Below are positions 8,126 through 18,706 of a stretch of 64,000 nucleotides of DNA, in pieces (positions within the stretch are counted from its first letter, which is position 1; each line of letters begins with the position of its first letter). The notes under the pieces are model-generated. The model saw only the letters and a program-made list of their open reading frames with translations. It ran no database searches and was not told the origin of the DNA. The position numbers were made by a program, and so were the translations under genes. The DNA is from Candidatus Wallbacteria bacterium (GTDB lineage: Bacteria; Muiribacteriota; UBA6191; JACPRK01), in assembly GCA_016213845.1 (NCBI GenBank), contig JACQZN010000017.1, positions 42,618 to 106,617 on the forward strand, read 5' to 3'.

Positions 8126-9760
8126 CTACCTGCCGCGCGCTTCGCGATGCCAGCGCGCAAGCCGGCCCCTGAGTATTCGATCGGGGTGGGCCGCCAGGTA
8201 CGCCGCGAGGCTCGCCTGGGCTGCCTGCGATTCGACCGACCTCGAGAACTCCTCCCGGGCACTCTTCAGGGCCGCAGCCAGCTTCTCTCCCACGAGCGGC
8301 GCCAGCTCCTCCACCTGACGGAAGTAGCCTCCGCCCGAGGAGTCGCGCCGTTCCGTCAGCTGCTGGGCAACCGTCAGCGCAGCCGCGCTCTCACCGCCCA
8401 GCCGCGTGAGGAACTCGGACAGCTCATCGGCCGTGGCCAGGTTCAGCCCGAGCCGCTTGCGCCCCGAATCTATCCAGAGCGGATCGGCCAGCGCCGGGGC
8501 CAGGCTGGTTCGAGCGAGCACCTCGCGAAACGCCGCTTCCTTGAACTTGTCGTAGGCCGCGCGAGCCTCCGCCAGCTCCCGCGCGAGCTCCTTGGCCGTC
8601 TCGTCGGCGACCTGATGCCGCTTGGCGGCTAGTTGCGCCACCCAGTACTTCTTGTAGAGCTCTCCGCCGGCAGGGCTGTACGGCACCCACTTCGTCCATT
8701 CGTAGAGCATCCGCGCCAGCATCGGCCGATGCGCGGGCCAGTCGGCAGCCAGCGCCTGCATCAGTCCCCCGACGTCCCGCGGCTTGTGGCGCGCCAGCGT
8801 CGCAATCACGCGCCGGAACCCCTCGAGGAGCTCGGGACCGGAAAAGTCGCGATGCGAAAGGACTTGCCAGAGCTGGTAGGCCGCGACGCCCTCGGAGGCC
8901 ATCATCTGCAGACCATTGCGAGTCTCGCCGTCCCGAGCCCCGACGCGCTCCCAGATGTACTGGTCGGCCCTGAGGATGTCCTGGCGCCCCCGGAACATCG
9001 CGCGCACCGTCGGGTCGCCCGACCCCTCCCCCCAGCCGGTCACCTTCCGGGCCGCCAGACTGTCGCCGATGTAAGCTTCCAGCGCCTCGGCCCAGCCCTC
9101 GTGCAGCGCCATTTGCGGGTCGGTGATCGCCATCACGTCGTGTCCCGTCCGCGAGACCGAGAGCGCCCGCAGATCGACCGAGCCGGCGTAGGCGTCAGCC
9201 ATCATGGCATGGCCGATCTCGTGGGCCAGCGTCATCGCCAGGAACTTCTCGCGCCGCATGTCCGCCACGGACAGCCGCCAGGAGCCCGCGTCGATGTCGC
9301 TCAGGATGATGAACCCCGCCGGCGTCTCCTCGACCCCGGAGGCGCGCCGCAGACGAATCCGCCGCGCCGCATGCGCGGGTCCGACACTTCCGAACATCTC
9401 GCCCGCGTAGACGTGCACGGCGACCGGCCCGGACGTCGGCACTTTCAGGCCGGCCAGGACGTCACGCGCAACCGTGTAGAGCCGCGCGACCGTGCCTACG
9501 ACGGGCGAGGCCGTCAGCTCCTGGCGCAGATCCGACCCCTCGGCGCCCGGCTCGACCTCGCGGAAGACCAGCAGCTCCTGGCCGTTCTCGGTGACCGTCG
9601 CGACCTGCTCGGTCTCGTCCAGCACCGGCTCGATGAAGACCAGCGGCGCAGGCGCCACCCGCTCCAGCGGCATCGCCAGCGCAGGCCAGGCCAGCGCCAA
9701 GCCAAGGAAGAGCCGCGCCAGGAAGGCGCCAAGAGGGAGTGCTCGCAACGAAAATCGCAT
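8126..9760 (-). CDS. Secreted zinc metallopeptidase with a ComEA-like helix-hairpin-helix tail
   Basis: A 544-residue protein with a signal peptide (LRALPLGAFLARLFLGLALA, then WPALA). Residues 180-184 read HEIGH (LAHEIGHAMMAD), the HEXXH zinc motif. About 40 residues later HEGWAEALEAY offers a gluzincin-type glutamate ligand. A long helical region follows. Residues of roughly 420-480 contain LNLATADELSEFLTRLGG and a later VEELAPLVGEKLAAAL, which look like the paired helix-hairpin-helix of ComEA/GspK-type proteins. That combination is unusual. It is transcribed alone, divergent from the C39-like gene at 9904. The peptidase family is not assigned. Confidence 0.7.
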   Translation of the reverse strand: MRFSLRALPLGAFLARLFLGLALAWPALAMPLERVAPAPLVFIEPVLDETEQVATVTENGQELLVFREVEPGAEGSDLRQELTASPVVGTVARLYTVARDVLAGLKVPTSGPVAVHVYAGEMFGSVGPAHAARRIRLRRASGVEETPAGFIILSDIDAGSWRLSVADMRREKFLAMTLAHEIGHAMMADAYAGSVDLRALSVSRTGHDVMAITDPQMALHEGWAEALEAYIGDSLAARKVTGWGEGSGDPTVRAMFRGRQDILRADQYIWERVGARDGETRNGLQMMASEGVAAYQLWQVLSHRDFSGPELLEGFRRVIATLARHKPRDVGGLMQALAADWPAHRPMLARMLYEWTKWVPYSPAGGELYKKYWVAQLAAKRHQVADETAKELARELAEARAAYDKFKEAAFREVLARTSLAPALADPLWIDSGRKRLGLNLATADELSEFLTRLGGESAAALTVAQQLTERRDSSGGGYFRQVEELAPLVGEKLAAALKSAREEFSRSVESQAAQASLAAYLAAHPDRILRGRLARWHREARGR

Positions 9761-9903
9761 GACAATGCGCCGCCAGAAGACCGGCGGCTCCGAACCCTAC
9801 TACGGGCGGGCCGGCCTCCGGGATGCGCGAAATGAATCGAAACTTGCTCCCGTGAGCCGCTTAGACCTTCACCGGAGTGGCGTGCTCGCCACGGGAGGAA
9901 GAC

Positions 9904-10839
9904 GTGAAGCTGACAGCTCGTACGCGCCGGTACCTGGCCCTGGCCCTCCTGCTCGCCCAGCTGACCTCGCTCGGCCAGGCCGTGGCCGAGGAAGCCGCCC
10001 GGGTCGAGTTCGATCCCGTCGAGGGGCTTTCGCACCGCTCGGGGAACCTCGACCCCGAGACCGGCACCGTCGACGTCCACTCGCGGCTAAACGTCCGCTC
10101 GGGCCCGGGCCTGGAGCACGCCATCATCGGCAAGCTCTACCCGGGCGACAAGCTCCAGATCCTGTCCACCGAGAACGGCTGGCACAAGATCCGCTGGAAC
10201 GGCCGCGAGGCCTACTGCTGCGCTTACTGGGTCCACTCCAAGGGCGAGGCGTGGAACAACTCCAGCCTGGCCGACGACGGGACGCCCCGGAAGGCCCCGG
10301 GCGGCTCGGACGACCCCTCCCCCCCGGACCCCGGCAACTCCGGCACATCCACGGCGCCCGGCGGCCGCCTGATCGATATGCCGCTCATCAACCAGAACAC
10401 CGGCGGCGGCACCTACCCCGGCTCCTACTGCGGCCCGACCTCGGTGCGGATGGTGCTGGCCCATTACGGCATCCGCAAGGGCGCCGACGAGATTGCGCTG
10501 CGCAACTACGGCGCCGGTCCGATGTACCGCCCGGGCAACGGCTCCACCCACGAGGGGATGGCCGCCGCGCTCCGCCACTTCGGCTTCAAGACCGAGATGA
10601 ACCACTCCAAGAGCCTCTCGCAGCTGCGAGCAGCGGTCGCCAAGGGCCACCCGGTCATCATCAACCTCTACGGCAACTATGGCCCCTTCTTTACGCACGG
10701 CCACATCTCTCCTATAGTGGGCTTCTCGGCCAACGGCGACCCCATCCTCAACGACTCCGCCGGCGGCGTGAGGCGAACGATTCCGCTCAGGGTCTTCATG
10801 AACTGCTGGAACGGCCTCTACCTGGAAGCCTGGAAGTGA
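9904..10839 (+). CDS. SH3b-domain C39-like cysteine peptidase, secreted
   Basis: I start at the GTG at 9904 because GGGAGG lies 5 bp before it and the signal peptide begins at once (ARTRRYLALALLLAQLTSLG). An earlier in-frame ATG lacks these features. About residues 58-112 form a bacterial SH3 domain (SRLNVRSGPGLEHAIIGKLY, then GDKLQIL). After a Gly/Pro-rich linker comes a C39-like papain-fold domain with catalytic Cys176 in YCGPTSVRMVL, the His in HGHISPIVGF and an acidic or Asn partner in GDPILND. No ABC transporter is attached, so this is a stand-alone exported peptidase or a peptide-binding relative. The next gene follows by 16 bp. Confidence 0.82.
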   Translation: MKLTARTRRYLALALLLAQLTSLGQAVAEEAARVEFDPVEGLSHRSGNLDPETGTVDVHSRLNVRSGPGLEHAIIGKLYPGDKLQILSTENGWHKIRWNGREAYCCAYWVHSKGEAWNNSSLADDGTPRKAPGGSDDPSPPDPGNSGTSTAPGGRLIDMPLINQNTGGGTYPGSYCGPTSVRMVLAHYGIRKGADEIALRNYGAGPMYRPGNGSTHEGMAAALRHFGFKTEMNHSKSLSQLRAAVAKGHPVIINLYGNYGPFFTHGHISPIVGFSANGDPILNDSAGGVRRTIPLRVFMNCWNGLYLEAWK

Positions 10840-10855
10840 ACCGGAGGATTCCCCG

Positions 10856-11854
10856 ATGCGACGCCTCACGACCGTAGCCGCGCTCTTGGGCCTGCTGGCC
10901 GGCGGCTCGCACGCCGCGGAAAACGCGCCGGACGCGCGCTCCGTCTGGACGGCAGCCTGGACCACCGTCTGCGTGATCCCCTGGGGCGCCGGTGACGGCA
11001 AGCTCAAGGAGGAGATCCGCTCCACAGACGAGCGGCAGGCCTATAGGGGTCCCACGCGCATCCTGGCGCTCGACGGCGGCAAGCTCGCCATCCTCGATAC
11101 GCTCGGCTCGGCGGTGAAGGAGTTCGACGAATCGGGGAAAATGCTGCGCGCTCTCCCCTACCCCGAAAACGACTCCCGGGACGCCGAGACGCTCTGCATC
11201 GACATGGGCTCCCCCAGGCCGGGCGAGTACCGCGTCCTGAGTTTGGGCCAGCAAGCCGTGCTCACGCTGTCGCAGAAGGGCGAGCCGGTGGCGCACAAGA
11301 TCTCCGGCACCCACAAGGACTCGCTTCTCTGGGCGATGGCATGCGACGCCGCGGGCGCCAGCTACGTGCTCGACGCCAACGACAACACGCTGCTCCGGAT
11401 GGACGCCGCGGGCCGCCCGCTCCCCGCCTTCAAGCACGACCTCGCGGCGGCGCTCGTGCTCGACTCCTCGGGCCGCTTCTACAACATGCGGCTGGCCAGT
11501 AAGTCCAGCGCGCGCGCCTACGAGCTGGTCCGCTGGACGCCCGGCTCGGAGCCCGTCGTGCTGGGCAGGGTCACCTCCCGCCAGGAGATCAACCGGGTCG
11601 ACGTCTTCGGCACCGACGCCGCCGGCAACATCTACGCCTTCCTGGGCATGGGCGCCATCGAGAACCCCAGCCGCCTGATCGTGGCGCGCTTCGACGCCAC
11701 GGGCAAGCAAACTGGCCAGGCGCCCGCGCCGCCCGATCCTATCGAGCTCAAGTTTCAACACGCCAAGGCTGTTTCGCCGGACGGTACCGTCTACGCGGTG
11801 GCGGTCGACCCCAAGGGCCTGGCCCTGATGAAGCTGCGCGCTTTCGGGGATTGA
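10856..11854 (+). CDS. Exported beta-propeller-like protein
   Basis: A 332-residue protein with a short signal peptide (TVAALLGLLAGGSHA) and a strong GGAGGA ribosome-binding site. The body has repeated short beta-strand units of NHL/six-bladed-propeller style, such as RILALDGGKLAILDTLG, YVLDANDNTLLRMDAAGR and KAVSPDGTVYAVAVDPKG. Each pairs a strand with an Asp/Gly turn. No enzyme motif is visible. It probably forms an operon with the C39-like gene, so it may be a substrate or partner in the periplasm; that is inference from position only. Confidence 0.65.
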   Translation: MRRLTTVAALLGLLAGGSHAAENAPDARSVWTAAWTTVCVIPWGAGDGKLKEEIRSTDERQAYRGPTRILALDGGKLAILDTLGSAVKEFDESGKMLRALPYPENDSRDAETLCIDMGSPRPGEYRVLSLGQQAVLTLSQKGEPVAHKISGTHKDSLLWAMACDAAGASYVLDANDNTLLRMDAAGRPLPAFKHDLAAALVLDSSGRFYNMRLASKSSARAYELVRWTPGSEPVVLGRVTSRQEINRVDVFGTDAAGNIYAFLGMGAIENPSRLIVARFDATGKQTGQAPAPPDPIELKFQHAKAVSPDGTVYAVAVDPKGLALMKLRAFGD

Positions 11855-11968
11855 AGGGACGGATCCAGGAGCTCCGGTCCCGAACCCGGCAAGGCGACCG
11901 TTCGCCCCCAGCCCCCCTCTGGACGCAGGTCTCCGGACTCGGTAGCGCCCAATTCAGCGCCCACGACG

Positions 11969-11977
11969 TGATACCCT
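11969..11977 (+). promoter_or_regulatory. Extended -10 element upstream of glmU
   Basis: TG, one base, then TACCCT (11972-11977), ending 7 bp before the glmU ATG. No -35 is recognisable and no Shine-Dalgarno sequence is present, so a leaderless glmU message is suggested. Confidence 0.35.
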
Positions 11978-11984
11978 GGGCGCC

Positions 11985-13458
<1,474 letters not shown>

Positions 13459-13466
<8 letters not shown>

Positions 13467-14811
13467 GCTCTTCGGCACGGACGGCGTGCGCGGGGTCGCC
13501 AACCGCTCGCCGATGACGCCGCACGAGGTGCTGCGGCTGGGGCAGGCTGCGGGGAGATGGCTCGGGTCGACCGGCCGGACGGGACCCGTCCTGATCGGAC
13601 GCGACACGCGTCTGTCGGGGCCGATGATCGAAGCCGCTCTGGTGTCCGGGCTCACCTCGGCCGGTGTGCCGGTCATGCTGGGCGGCGTGTTGCCGACGCC
13701 GGCCGTCAGCTTCGCCACGCGCCACATGGGGCTGGCCGCCGGAGCGGTCGTGAGCGCCAGCCACAACCCCTACGAGGACAACGGAGTGAAGTTTTTCCTG
13801 GCCAACGGCGGCAAGCTCTCCGAGGCCGACGAGGACGCGATCGAGGCACTGCTTGCGGAGGAGCCGGCCGGATTGCTGGCCGCCGGGGACGCCGTCGGGA
13901 CGGTGAGCGTTTCGCGGGGGCTGCTCCAGGCCTATATTGCCCACGCCGTGGCTACCGCCGCCGGGCCCGGCGCGCTTTCGGGCTGGACGGTGGTCTGTGA
14001 CTGCGCCAACGGGGCGGCCAGCCGATCGACCCCCGCCGCCCTGCGCCGGCTGGGGGCGAAGGTCTTTGCCCTTCACACCCGCCCGGACGGCACCAACATC
14101 AACCGAGGCTGCGGCAGCTTGCACTTCGAGGTCGTCCGCCGGGCGGTGCTGGCGCGCCCGGGGGCTGTCGGCATCTCCCACGACGGGGACGCCGATAGGG
14201 TCCTGATGTGCGACGAAGCCGGTGAGCTGGTCGACGGGGATCGCATGATGGGGGTGTTGGCGCGCGACATGGTCGGTCGCTCGGCGCTGCCAGGCGGGGT
14301 CCTGGTCGCCACGATTCTGAGCAACGCCGGCCTGGAAGAGGCGCTGGAGCCTCTGGGGGTTCGGGTGGCGCGGGCGCAAGTCGGAGACCGCAAGGTGGCC
14401 GACGAGATGGCCCGGCTGGGGGCTGCGGTCGGGGGAGAGCCGTCTGGCCACATCATCCTGGCGCAGAACGGGCCGACGGGAGACGGTCTTCTGACGGCGC
14501 TGGCCGTGTTGGGGATCGCCGCGCGGACCCGGACGACACTTCACGAGCTGGCCAGCCTGGTGAGGCTTTACCCGCAACACTCGGGGGCGGTGCGGATCGC
14601 GCGCAAGCCGCCACTGGAGCAGTTGGAGCCGGTGTCGGCCGCCATCCGCCACGCACGCGAGCAGGTGGCGCCCCGCGGCCGCGTCGTGGTGCGCTATTCG
14701 GGGACGGAGCCGGTGGCCCGGGTGCTGGTGGAGGGGCCGGAAGCCGAGCTGGTCCGCTCGCTGGGCCAGCAGATAGAGAACGCCCTCCGGGGCGCCATCG
14801 GCGCGGAATGA
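13459..14811 (+). CDS. glmM: Phosphoglucosamine mutase
   Basis: Interconverts glucosamine-6-phosphate and glucosamine-1-phosphate, supplying GlmU. Start is the GTG at 13459, preceded by GGAGG (8 bp), giving a PELFGTDGVRG N-terminus that matches the family. All four signature loops are present: catalytic phosphoserine loop SASHNP (Ser101), metal-binding DGDADR, sugar-binding GEPSGH and phosphate-binding RYSGTEP. Length is 450 residues, as expected. It overlaps glmU by 8 bp in another frame. A predicted promoter for ptsH begins right after its stop. Confidence 0.97.
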
Positions 14812-14840
14812 TTGATTTCCGCGCGCAATCACGATACAGT
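14812..14840 (+). promoter_or_regulatory. Predicted promoter for ptsH-ptsI
   Basis: TTGATT (14812-14817), 17 bp, TACAGT (14835-14840), a good sigma70 match that starts inside the glmM stop region. The ptsH ATG is at 15066, so the leader would be about 220 nt, unusually long for this window. A small hairpin (14887-14902) lies in that leader. Confidence 0.5.
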
Positions 14841-15065
14841 CGAGGCTGAATTTGTCGGCTTCGGACGGGATCTGCGGCAAGGGCGGACGGACAGGAGTCC
14901 GTGCGTCCTGGCCCTGCGGGGTCGGGCGAGTTCAAGTGTTTCGGTTGTTGCCCCGAGTCCGGGCTTTCGCGTTCTCCTCGAACCCAGACCTGCACCGATC
15001 CGTTCACTGCAATCTTCCTCCCACCTGCCGGGCCTGCTCCCTCCCATGAAGTCGCGCCCCAGCTC
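14841..15065 (+). other. Long untranslated leader before ptsH
   Basis: About 220 bp without a convincing separate gene. It holds a 6-bp stem with 4-nt loop (ACGGAC/GTCCGT, 14887-14902) next to an AGGAG. The frame of HPr is open back to a GTG at 14901 and would add 55 residues including CFGCC. That extension is atypical for HPr and its AGGAG is only 3 bp from the GTG, so I treat the segment as leader. No known riboswitch class was recognised. Confidence 0.3.
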
Positions 15066-15332
15066 ATGATCCAGGCGAAAGGTCGTGTCACAAACAAGCT
15101 CGGCTTGCACGCCCGCACGGCCGTGACCATCGTCAATGCCCTGAGCCGGTTCAAGTCCGAGGTCTACTTCGCCAAGGACGACATGCGAGTCTCGGCGAAG
15201 AGCATCCTGGGCGTGATGATGCTGGAGGCCTCGCAGGGCACCGAGCTGGTCCTGGAGTGCGAGGGTGAGGACGAGGAGGACGCGATGAAGGCGATCCTCG
15301 ACCTATTCGAGAACCGCTTCGGGGAGGATTGA
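15066..15332 (+). CDS. ptsH: HPr phosphocarrier protein
   Basis: An 88-residue phosphocarrier that receives phosphate from enzyme I on a histidine. The ATG at 15066 places the active histidine at residue 15 (GLHARTAVTI) and the regulatory serine at residue 46 (SAKSILG), both at their canonical positions, which supports this start although no Shine-Dalgarno sequence precedes it. One oddity: the residue after HAR is Thr instead of the near-universal Pro18. Ser46 in this context suggests control by HPr kinase/phosphorylase, but that gene is not in the window. It overlaps or abuts ptsI and no sugar-specific EII is nearby, so a regulatory PTS is possible. Confidence 0.93.
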   Translation: MIQAKGRVTNKLGLHARTAVTIVNALSRFKSEVYFAKDDMRVSAKSILGVMMLEASQGTELVLECEGEDEEDAMKAILDLFENRFGED

Positions 15333-15337
15333 ACGCC

Positions 15338-17050
15338 TTGCTCGAAGGTCTCATCGCCAGCGAAGGCATCGCCGTCGGCAAGGCGCTGCTGCTGCACGAG
15401 GAGCTGCGGATTCCCGACTACGCCATCCGCGACTCCGACGTCAAGCTGGAGATGCTCAAGTTCGACGCGGCGCTGGCGCTGGCGCGCGACCAGCTCGTCG
15501 ACCTAAAGGAGCGCAACAAGGACCACGAGACCACCGTCAAGATCCTGGAGAGCCAGCTCTTGATCCTGGTCGACCCGCTCTTCGTCGGCGAGGTCATCCA
15601 GAAGGTCCGCAGCGAAAAGCGCAACGTCGAGAAGATCGTGAGCGACGTCGTCGCCGAGTTCGCTCGCACCTTCAGCTCGATGGACAACCCCTACCTCAAG
15701 GAACGCGCCATCGACGTGCAGGACGTGGGCCGCCGCATACTACGAAGCCTCCTGGGGCAGGAGATCCAGAGCCTCGACCGGCTGCCGGCGGACACCATCA
15801 TCGTCTGCCACATGCTGACACCCAGCGACGTGGCGCGGCTCGATACCTCCCGCGTCATCGGCCTGTGCTGCGAGGTCGGCGGCGTCTCCAGCCACGCCGC
15901 GATCCTCGCCCGCTCGCTGATGATCCCCGCCCTCTTCGGCGTCGAGAATGTGACGCGCAAGGTCCGCACGGGCGATTCGATCTACCTCGACTGCATCCAC
16001 GGCAAGCTTTACCTGGAGCCCTCGGCCCTGGAGATCGACGAGGCGCGCGAGCTGGGGCGCCAGGTGCGGGCCAACTTCGAGAAGAGCCTGGAGCCCTCGA
16101 CGCTGACGCCTGTCACGCGCGACGGAATCGAAGTCACGCTGCGCGCCAACATCAGCGTCCCGGCGGAGATCAGCAGCCTTACGACCTTCGGCGCTTCTGG
16201 CATCGGGCTGTTCCGCACGGAGTACCTCTTCCTCAAGAGCAACTCGCTGCCGCCGCAAGAAGAGCAGTACGAGGCCTACCGCAAGGTCGCCGCCGGCTGC
16301 CTTCCATCACCCGCCATCATCCGCACGCTCGACATCGGCGGAGACAAGGACTTGCCGTATCTCGGCATCCCACCTGAATCCAACCCCGTGATGGGATGGC
16401 GCTCCATCCGCTACTGCTTGCAGAACGCTGACATCTTCCGCTCTCAGCTGCGCGCCATCCTGCGCGCTTCGGTCACCAAGAACGTCAAGCTCCTCTACCC
16501 GATGATTACCACCCCGGAGGAGCTCCTGCGAGCCAACGAGTTCCTCGACGAGGTGCGCCAGGAGTTCGTCGAAAAGAAGATCCCGTTCGACGAGAACCTC
16601 CCGGTCGGCATCATGATCGAGGTGCCGGCAGCCGCTCTGATCACCGACCGCCTCGCGCCAATGGTCGACTTCCTCAGCATCGGCACCAACGACCTCTTTC
16701 AGTTCACGATGGCCGTCGACCGAGCCAATCAACGGCTCTCCCCGATGTTCGACACCATCAACCTGCCGATTCTTCGCATCATCAAGCACGTGGTCGACCA
16801 GGCAAAGAAATTCGACGTCCCCGTGAGCTGCTGCGGCGAGATGGCGAGCCAGCCCGCCGGCTGCCTGGCGCTACTGGGCCTGGGACTGCGGGAGTTCAGC
16901 ATGAACGTCTTCAGCATCCCCAAAATCAAGCAGCTCATCCGCAGCGTCGACTTGCGCGACGTCAACGAAATCGTCGCCGAGGCCATGGGCTGTACCACCA
17001 CCGCCGAGATGCGCGCACGGCTGGACGCCTACGTGGAGAAGCATGGGTAG
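15338..17050 (+). CDS. ptsI: PTS enzyme I (phosphoenolpyruvate-protein phosphotransferase)
   Basis: Transfers phosphate from PEP to HPr. I choose the TTG at 15338: GGGGAGGA sits 10 bp upstream, and the resulting N-terminus (LEGLIASEGIAVGKALLL) aligns residue for residue with the E. coli enzyme. A TTG at 15329 overlapping the ptsH stop is the alternative. The phosphohistidine loop is GGVSSHAAILARS (His186). The PEP-binding barrel has GLFRTEYLF and IGTNDLFQFTMAVDR, with an active cysteine in SCCGEMAS. About 570 residues is family length. The gene ends in tandem stops TAG TAG TGA. Confidence 0.96.
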   Translation: MLEGLIASEGIAVGKALLLHEELRIPDYAIRDSDVKLEMLKFDAALALARDQLVDLKERNKDHETTVKILESQLLILVDPLFVGEVIQKVRSEKRNVEKIVSDVVAEFARTFSSMDNPYLKERAIDVQDVGRRILRSLLGQEIQSLDRLPADTIIVCHMLTPSDVARLDTSRVIGLCCEVGGVSSHAAILARSLMIPALFGVENVTRKVRTGDSIYLDCIHGKLYLEPSALEIDEARELGRQVRANFEKSLEPSTLTPVTRDGIEVTLRANISVPAEISSLTTFGASGIGLFRTEYLFLKSNSLPPQEEQYEAYRKVAAGCLPSPAIIRTLDIGGDKDLPYLGIPPESNPVMGWRSIRYCLQNADIFRSQLRAILRASVTKNVKLLYPMITTPEELLRANEFLDEVRQEFVEKKIPFDENLPVGIMIEVPAAALITDRLAPMVDFLSIGTNDLFQFTMAVDRANQRLSPMFDTINLPILRIIKHVVDQAKKFDVPVSCCGEMASQPAGCLALLGLGLREFSMNVFSIPKIKQLIRSVDLRDVNEIVAEAMGCTTTAEMRARLDAYVEKHG

Positions 17051-17068
17051 TAGTGAGTAGTGAGTAGC
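17051..17068 (+). repeat. Short TAGTGAG tandem repeat after ptsI
   Basis: Two and a half copies of TAGTGAG follow directly on the ptsI stop. The repeat supplies extra stop codons in frame (TAG, TAG, TGA). It is too short to call a functional element. Confidence 0.4.
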
Positions 17069-17079
17069 TCCTCTCCCCG

Positions 17080-17088
17080 TGCTACAAT
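17080..17088 (+). promoter_or_regulatory. Extended -10 element before the radical SAM gene
   Basis: TGC followed by TACAAT (17083-17088), a near-consensus -10, 14 bp before the ATG at 17103. No -35 is evident and there is no Shine-Dalgarno sequence. Confidence 0.4.
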
Positions 17089-17102
17089 CGGCGGTTACGC
17101 TC

Positions 17103-18680
17103 ATGCCCCATCCGATCGACACGCTGTACGAAAGAACGCTCTCCCGGGAGCGGTCTCCGTATCGCTTTCGAGAGAACGGCGGCTTCCGGGTCTGCCTGGT
17201 CTACCCGAACAGCTATCGCGTGGGGATGTCGAACCTGGGGCTCCAGACGGTCTACCGCGCATTGAACGAGTTGCCGGGCGTGACGTGCGAGCGGGCCTTC
17301 CTCCCCGAGGCTTCCGAGCGAGCCGTGCTCCAGCGTCACCAGAGTCCGCTCGTCAGCCTCGAGACCCGGCGTCCGCTCCGGGAGTTCCAGGTAGTGGCCT
17401 TCAGCCTCACCTACGAGATGGACTATCTGAACGTGTTCGAGGTGCTGGAACTGGCCGGCATCCCGTTCGCCGCCGCAGCGCGAGGTCCGCGCGACCCGCT
17501 CGTGATCGCGGGTGGCGCGGCCATCACCGCCAATCCCCTGGCGATGGACCCGATCTTCGATCTGATCTTCCTGGGCGAAGCCGAGGTCGGCGGCGCGGAG
17601 CTCTTCCGGTGCTTGCAGAGCGGATTCGGGGATGAACTGGGGGCGCTGACCGCCGGGATCGAGCAAGTCTACGTCCCGGGCCATACACCCGCCCCACCGG
17701 AGCACTACCCCTCTTTACCCGATCTCGAGACCCACTACGCGGCCAGCTCCATCCTCACGCCGGACACAGTCTTCTCCGACACGGCCCTGGTCGAGATGAC
17801 CCGCGGCTGCCCGCGCAAATGCAGCTTCTGCATCGCCAAGGACCTCTACGGCGCCACGCGGAATCTCTCGCAGGGCGTGCTTGCGCAGTACGTCGAGCAC
17901 ATCCGCCCCTACACGGATCGCATCGGCCTCTTCGGCGCCGGCATCAGCGACTACCCCGGCATCGACAAGGTCGTCTGCGACCTCGGCGATTCCGGGATGG
18001 ACGTCACCATCTCCAGCCTCCGCTTCGACCGCCTGACGCCGGAGCTCTTGCGAGTTCTGCGTCGGGGGCGGCAGCGCTCGATCACGGTCGCGCCGGAATC
18101 CTTCTCGCAGCCCATTCAGAGGTTCCTCAAGAAGGGCTTCGCCCTGCACAAGGTGGAGGAAGGCTTCGAGCGCATCCTGGAGGCCGGTTTCGAGCGCGTG
18201 AAGTACTACCTGATGATCGGCGTGCCGGGGGAGACTCCGGATGATTTCGAGCCGCTCCTCGCGCACGTCCGACGGGCGCTGCCGAAGCTCGAGACGGCCG
18301 GCACGGTGCTCGAGCTCTCGTTCAGCATTCTGGAACCCAAGCCGCGCACGGAACTGGCCCGTGTGCCGATGGCTGAGCGCCAGGAAGTCCGCCGCGTGGA
18401 GACCTACCTCCAGCAGAGCATCCCTCGTTCACCGCGCATCCAGGTGCAGTGGCCCAGCTTCCAGTCGACCTACCTCTCCGACTGGCTCAGTCGAGGAGAT
18501 CGCCAGGCGGCCGCGAGGCTGCTAGAATTCTTCGACTCGCGCCGCCCAGGTCAGAGCTTTCGTCTGTCCTACCGCGACTACCAGGAGGAGATGGAGCGCA
18601 TCCTGGGCAGCTCCGAGCCCGCTCGCGCCGTGTTCCGGCCCCCCCACCAGGCCGGCCTGCCAGCGGCCGCCACTCACTGA
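17103..18680 (+). CDS. Radical SAM protein with N-terminal B12-binding-like region
   Basis: A 525-residue protein from the ATG at 17103 (a GTG at 17079 is possible). The N-terminal third reads like a cobalamin-binding Rossmann region (VCLVYPNSYRVGMSNLGLQT, then FQVVAFSLTYEMDYLNV). The radical SAM cluster motif CPRKCSFC follows MTRG near residue 237. Downstream are strands of the partial TIM barrel (SITVAPESFSQPIQRFL, KYYLMIGVPGETPDDF). This is the layout of the uncharacterised TIGR03960-type family, whose members often lie near tRNA/rRNA-modification or cell-wall genes. The reaction is unknown. It may be co-transcribed with the Trm112-like gene 26 bp downstream. Confidence 0.85.
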   Translation: MPHPIDTLYERTLSRERSPYRFRENGGFRVCLVYPNSYRVGMSNLGLQTVYRALNELPGVTCERAFLPEASERAVLQRHQSPLVSLETRRPLREFQVVAFSLTYEMDYLNVFEVLELAGIPFAAAARGPRDPLVIAGGAAITANPLAMDPIFDLIFLGEAEVGGAELFRCLQSGFGDELGALTAGIEQVYVPGHTPAPPEHYPSLPDLETHYAASSILTPDTVFSDTALVEMTRGCPRKCSFCIAKDLYGATRNLSQGVLAQYVEHIRPYTDRIGLFGAGISDYPGIDKVVCDLGDSGMDVTISSLRFDRLTPELLRVLRRGRQRSITVAPESFSQPIQRFLKKGFALHKVEEGFERILEAGFERVKYYLMIGVPGETPDDFEPLLAHVRRALPKLETAGTVLELSFSILEPKPRTELARVPMAERQEVRRVETYLQQSIPRSPRIQVQWPSFQSTYLSDWLSRGDRQAAARLLEFFDSRRPGQSFRLSYRDYQEEMERILGSSEPARAVFRPPHQAGLPAAATH

Positions 18681-18706
18681 GACCCCTGGACGGAAGAGGA
18701 GAACCC

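Noticed and set aside
9769..9788. GCCGCC/GGCGGC hairpin as a terminator
   Set aside because: It lies between divergent genes, in the leader region of the metallopeptidase, not after a stop codon.
11855..11968. Possible riboswitch before glmU
   Set aside because: Several G/C-rich stems can be drawn, but no known conserved core was recognised and the likely transcription start is next to the ATG.
14901..15065. N-terminal extension of HPr from a GTG at 14901
   Set aside because: It would move the active histidine from residue 15 to about 70; the start at 15066 puts His15 and Ser46 at canonical positions.
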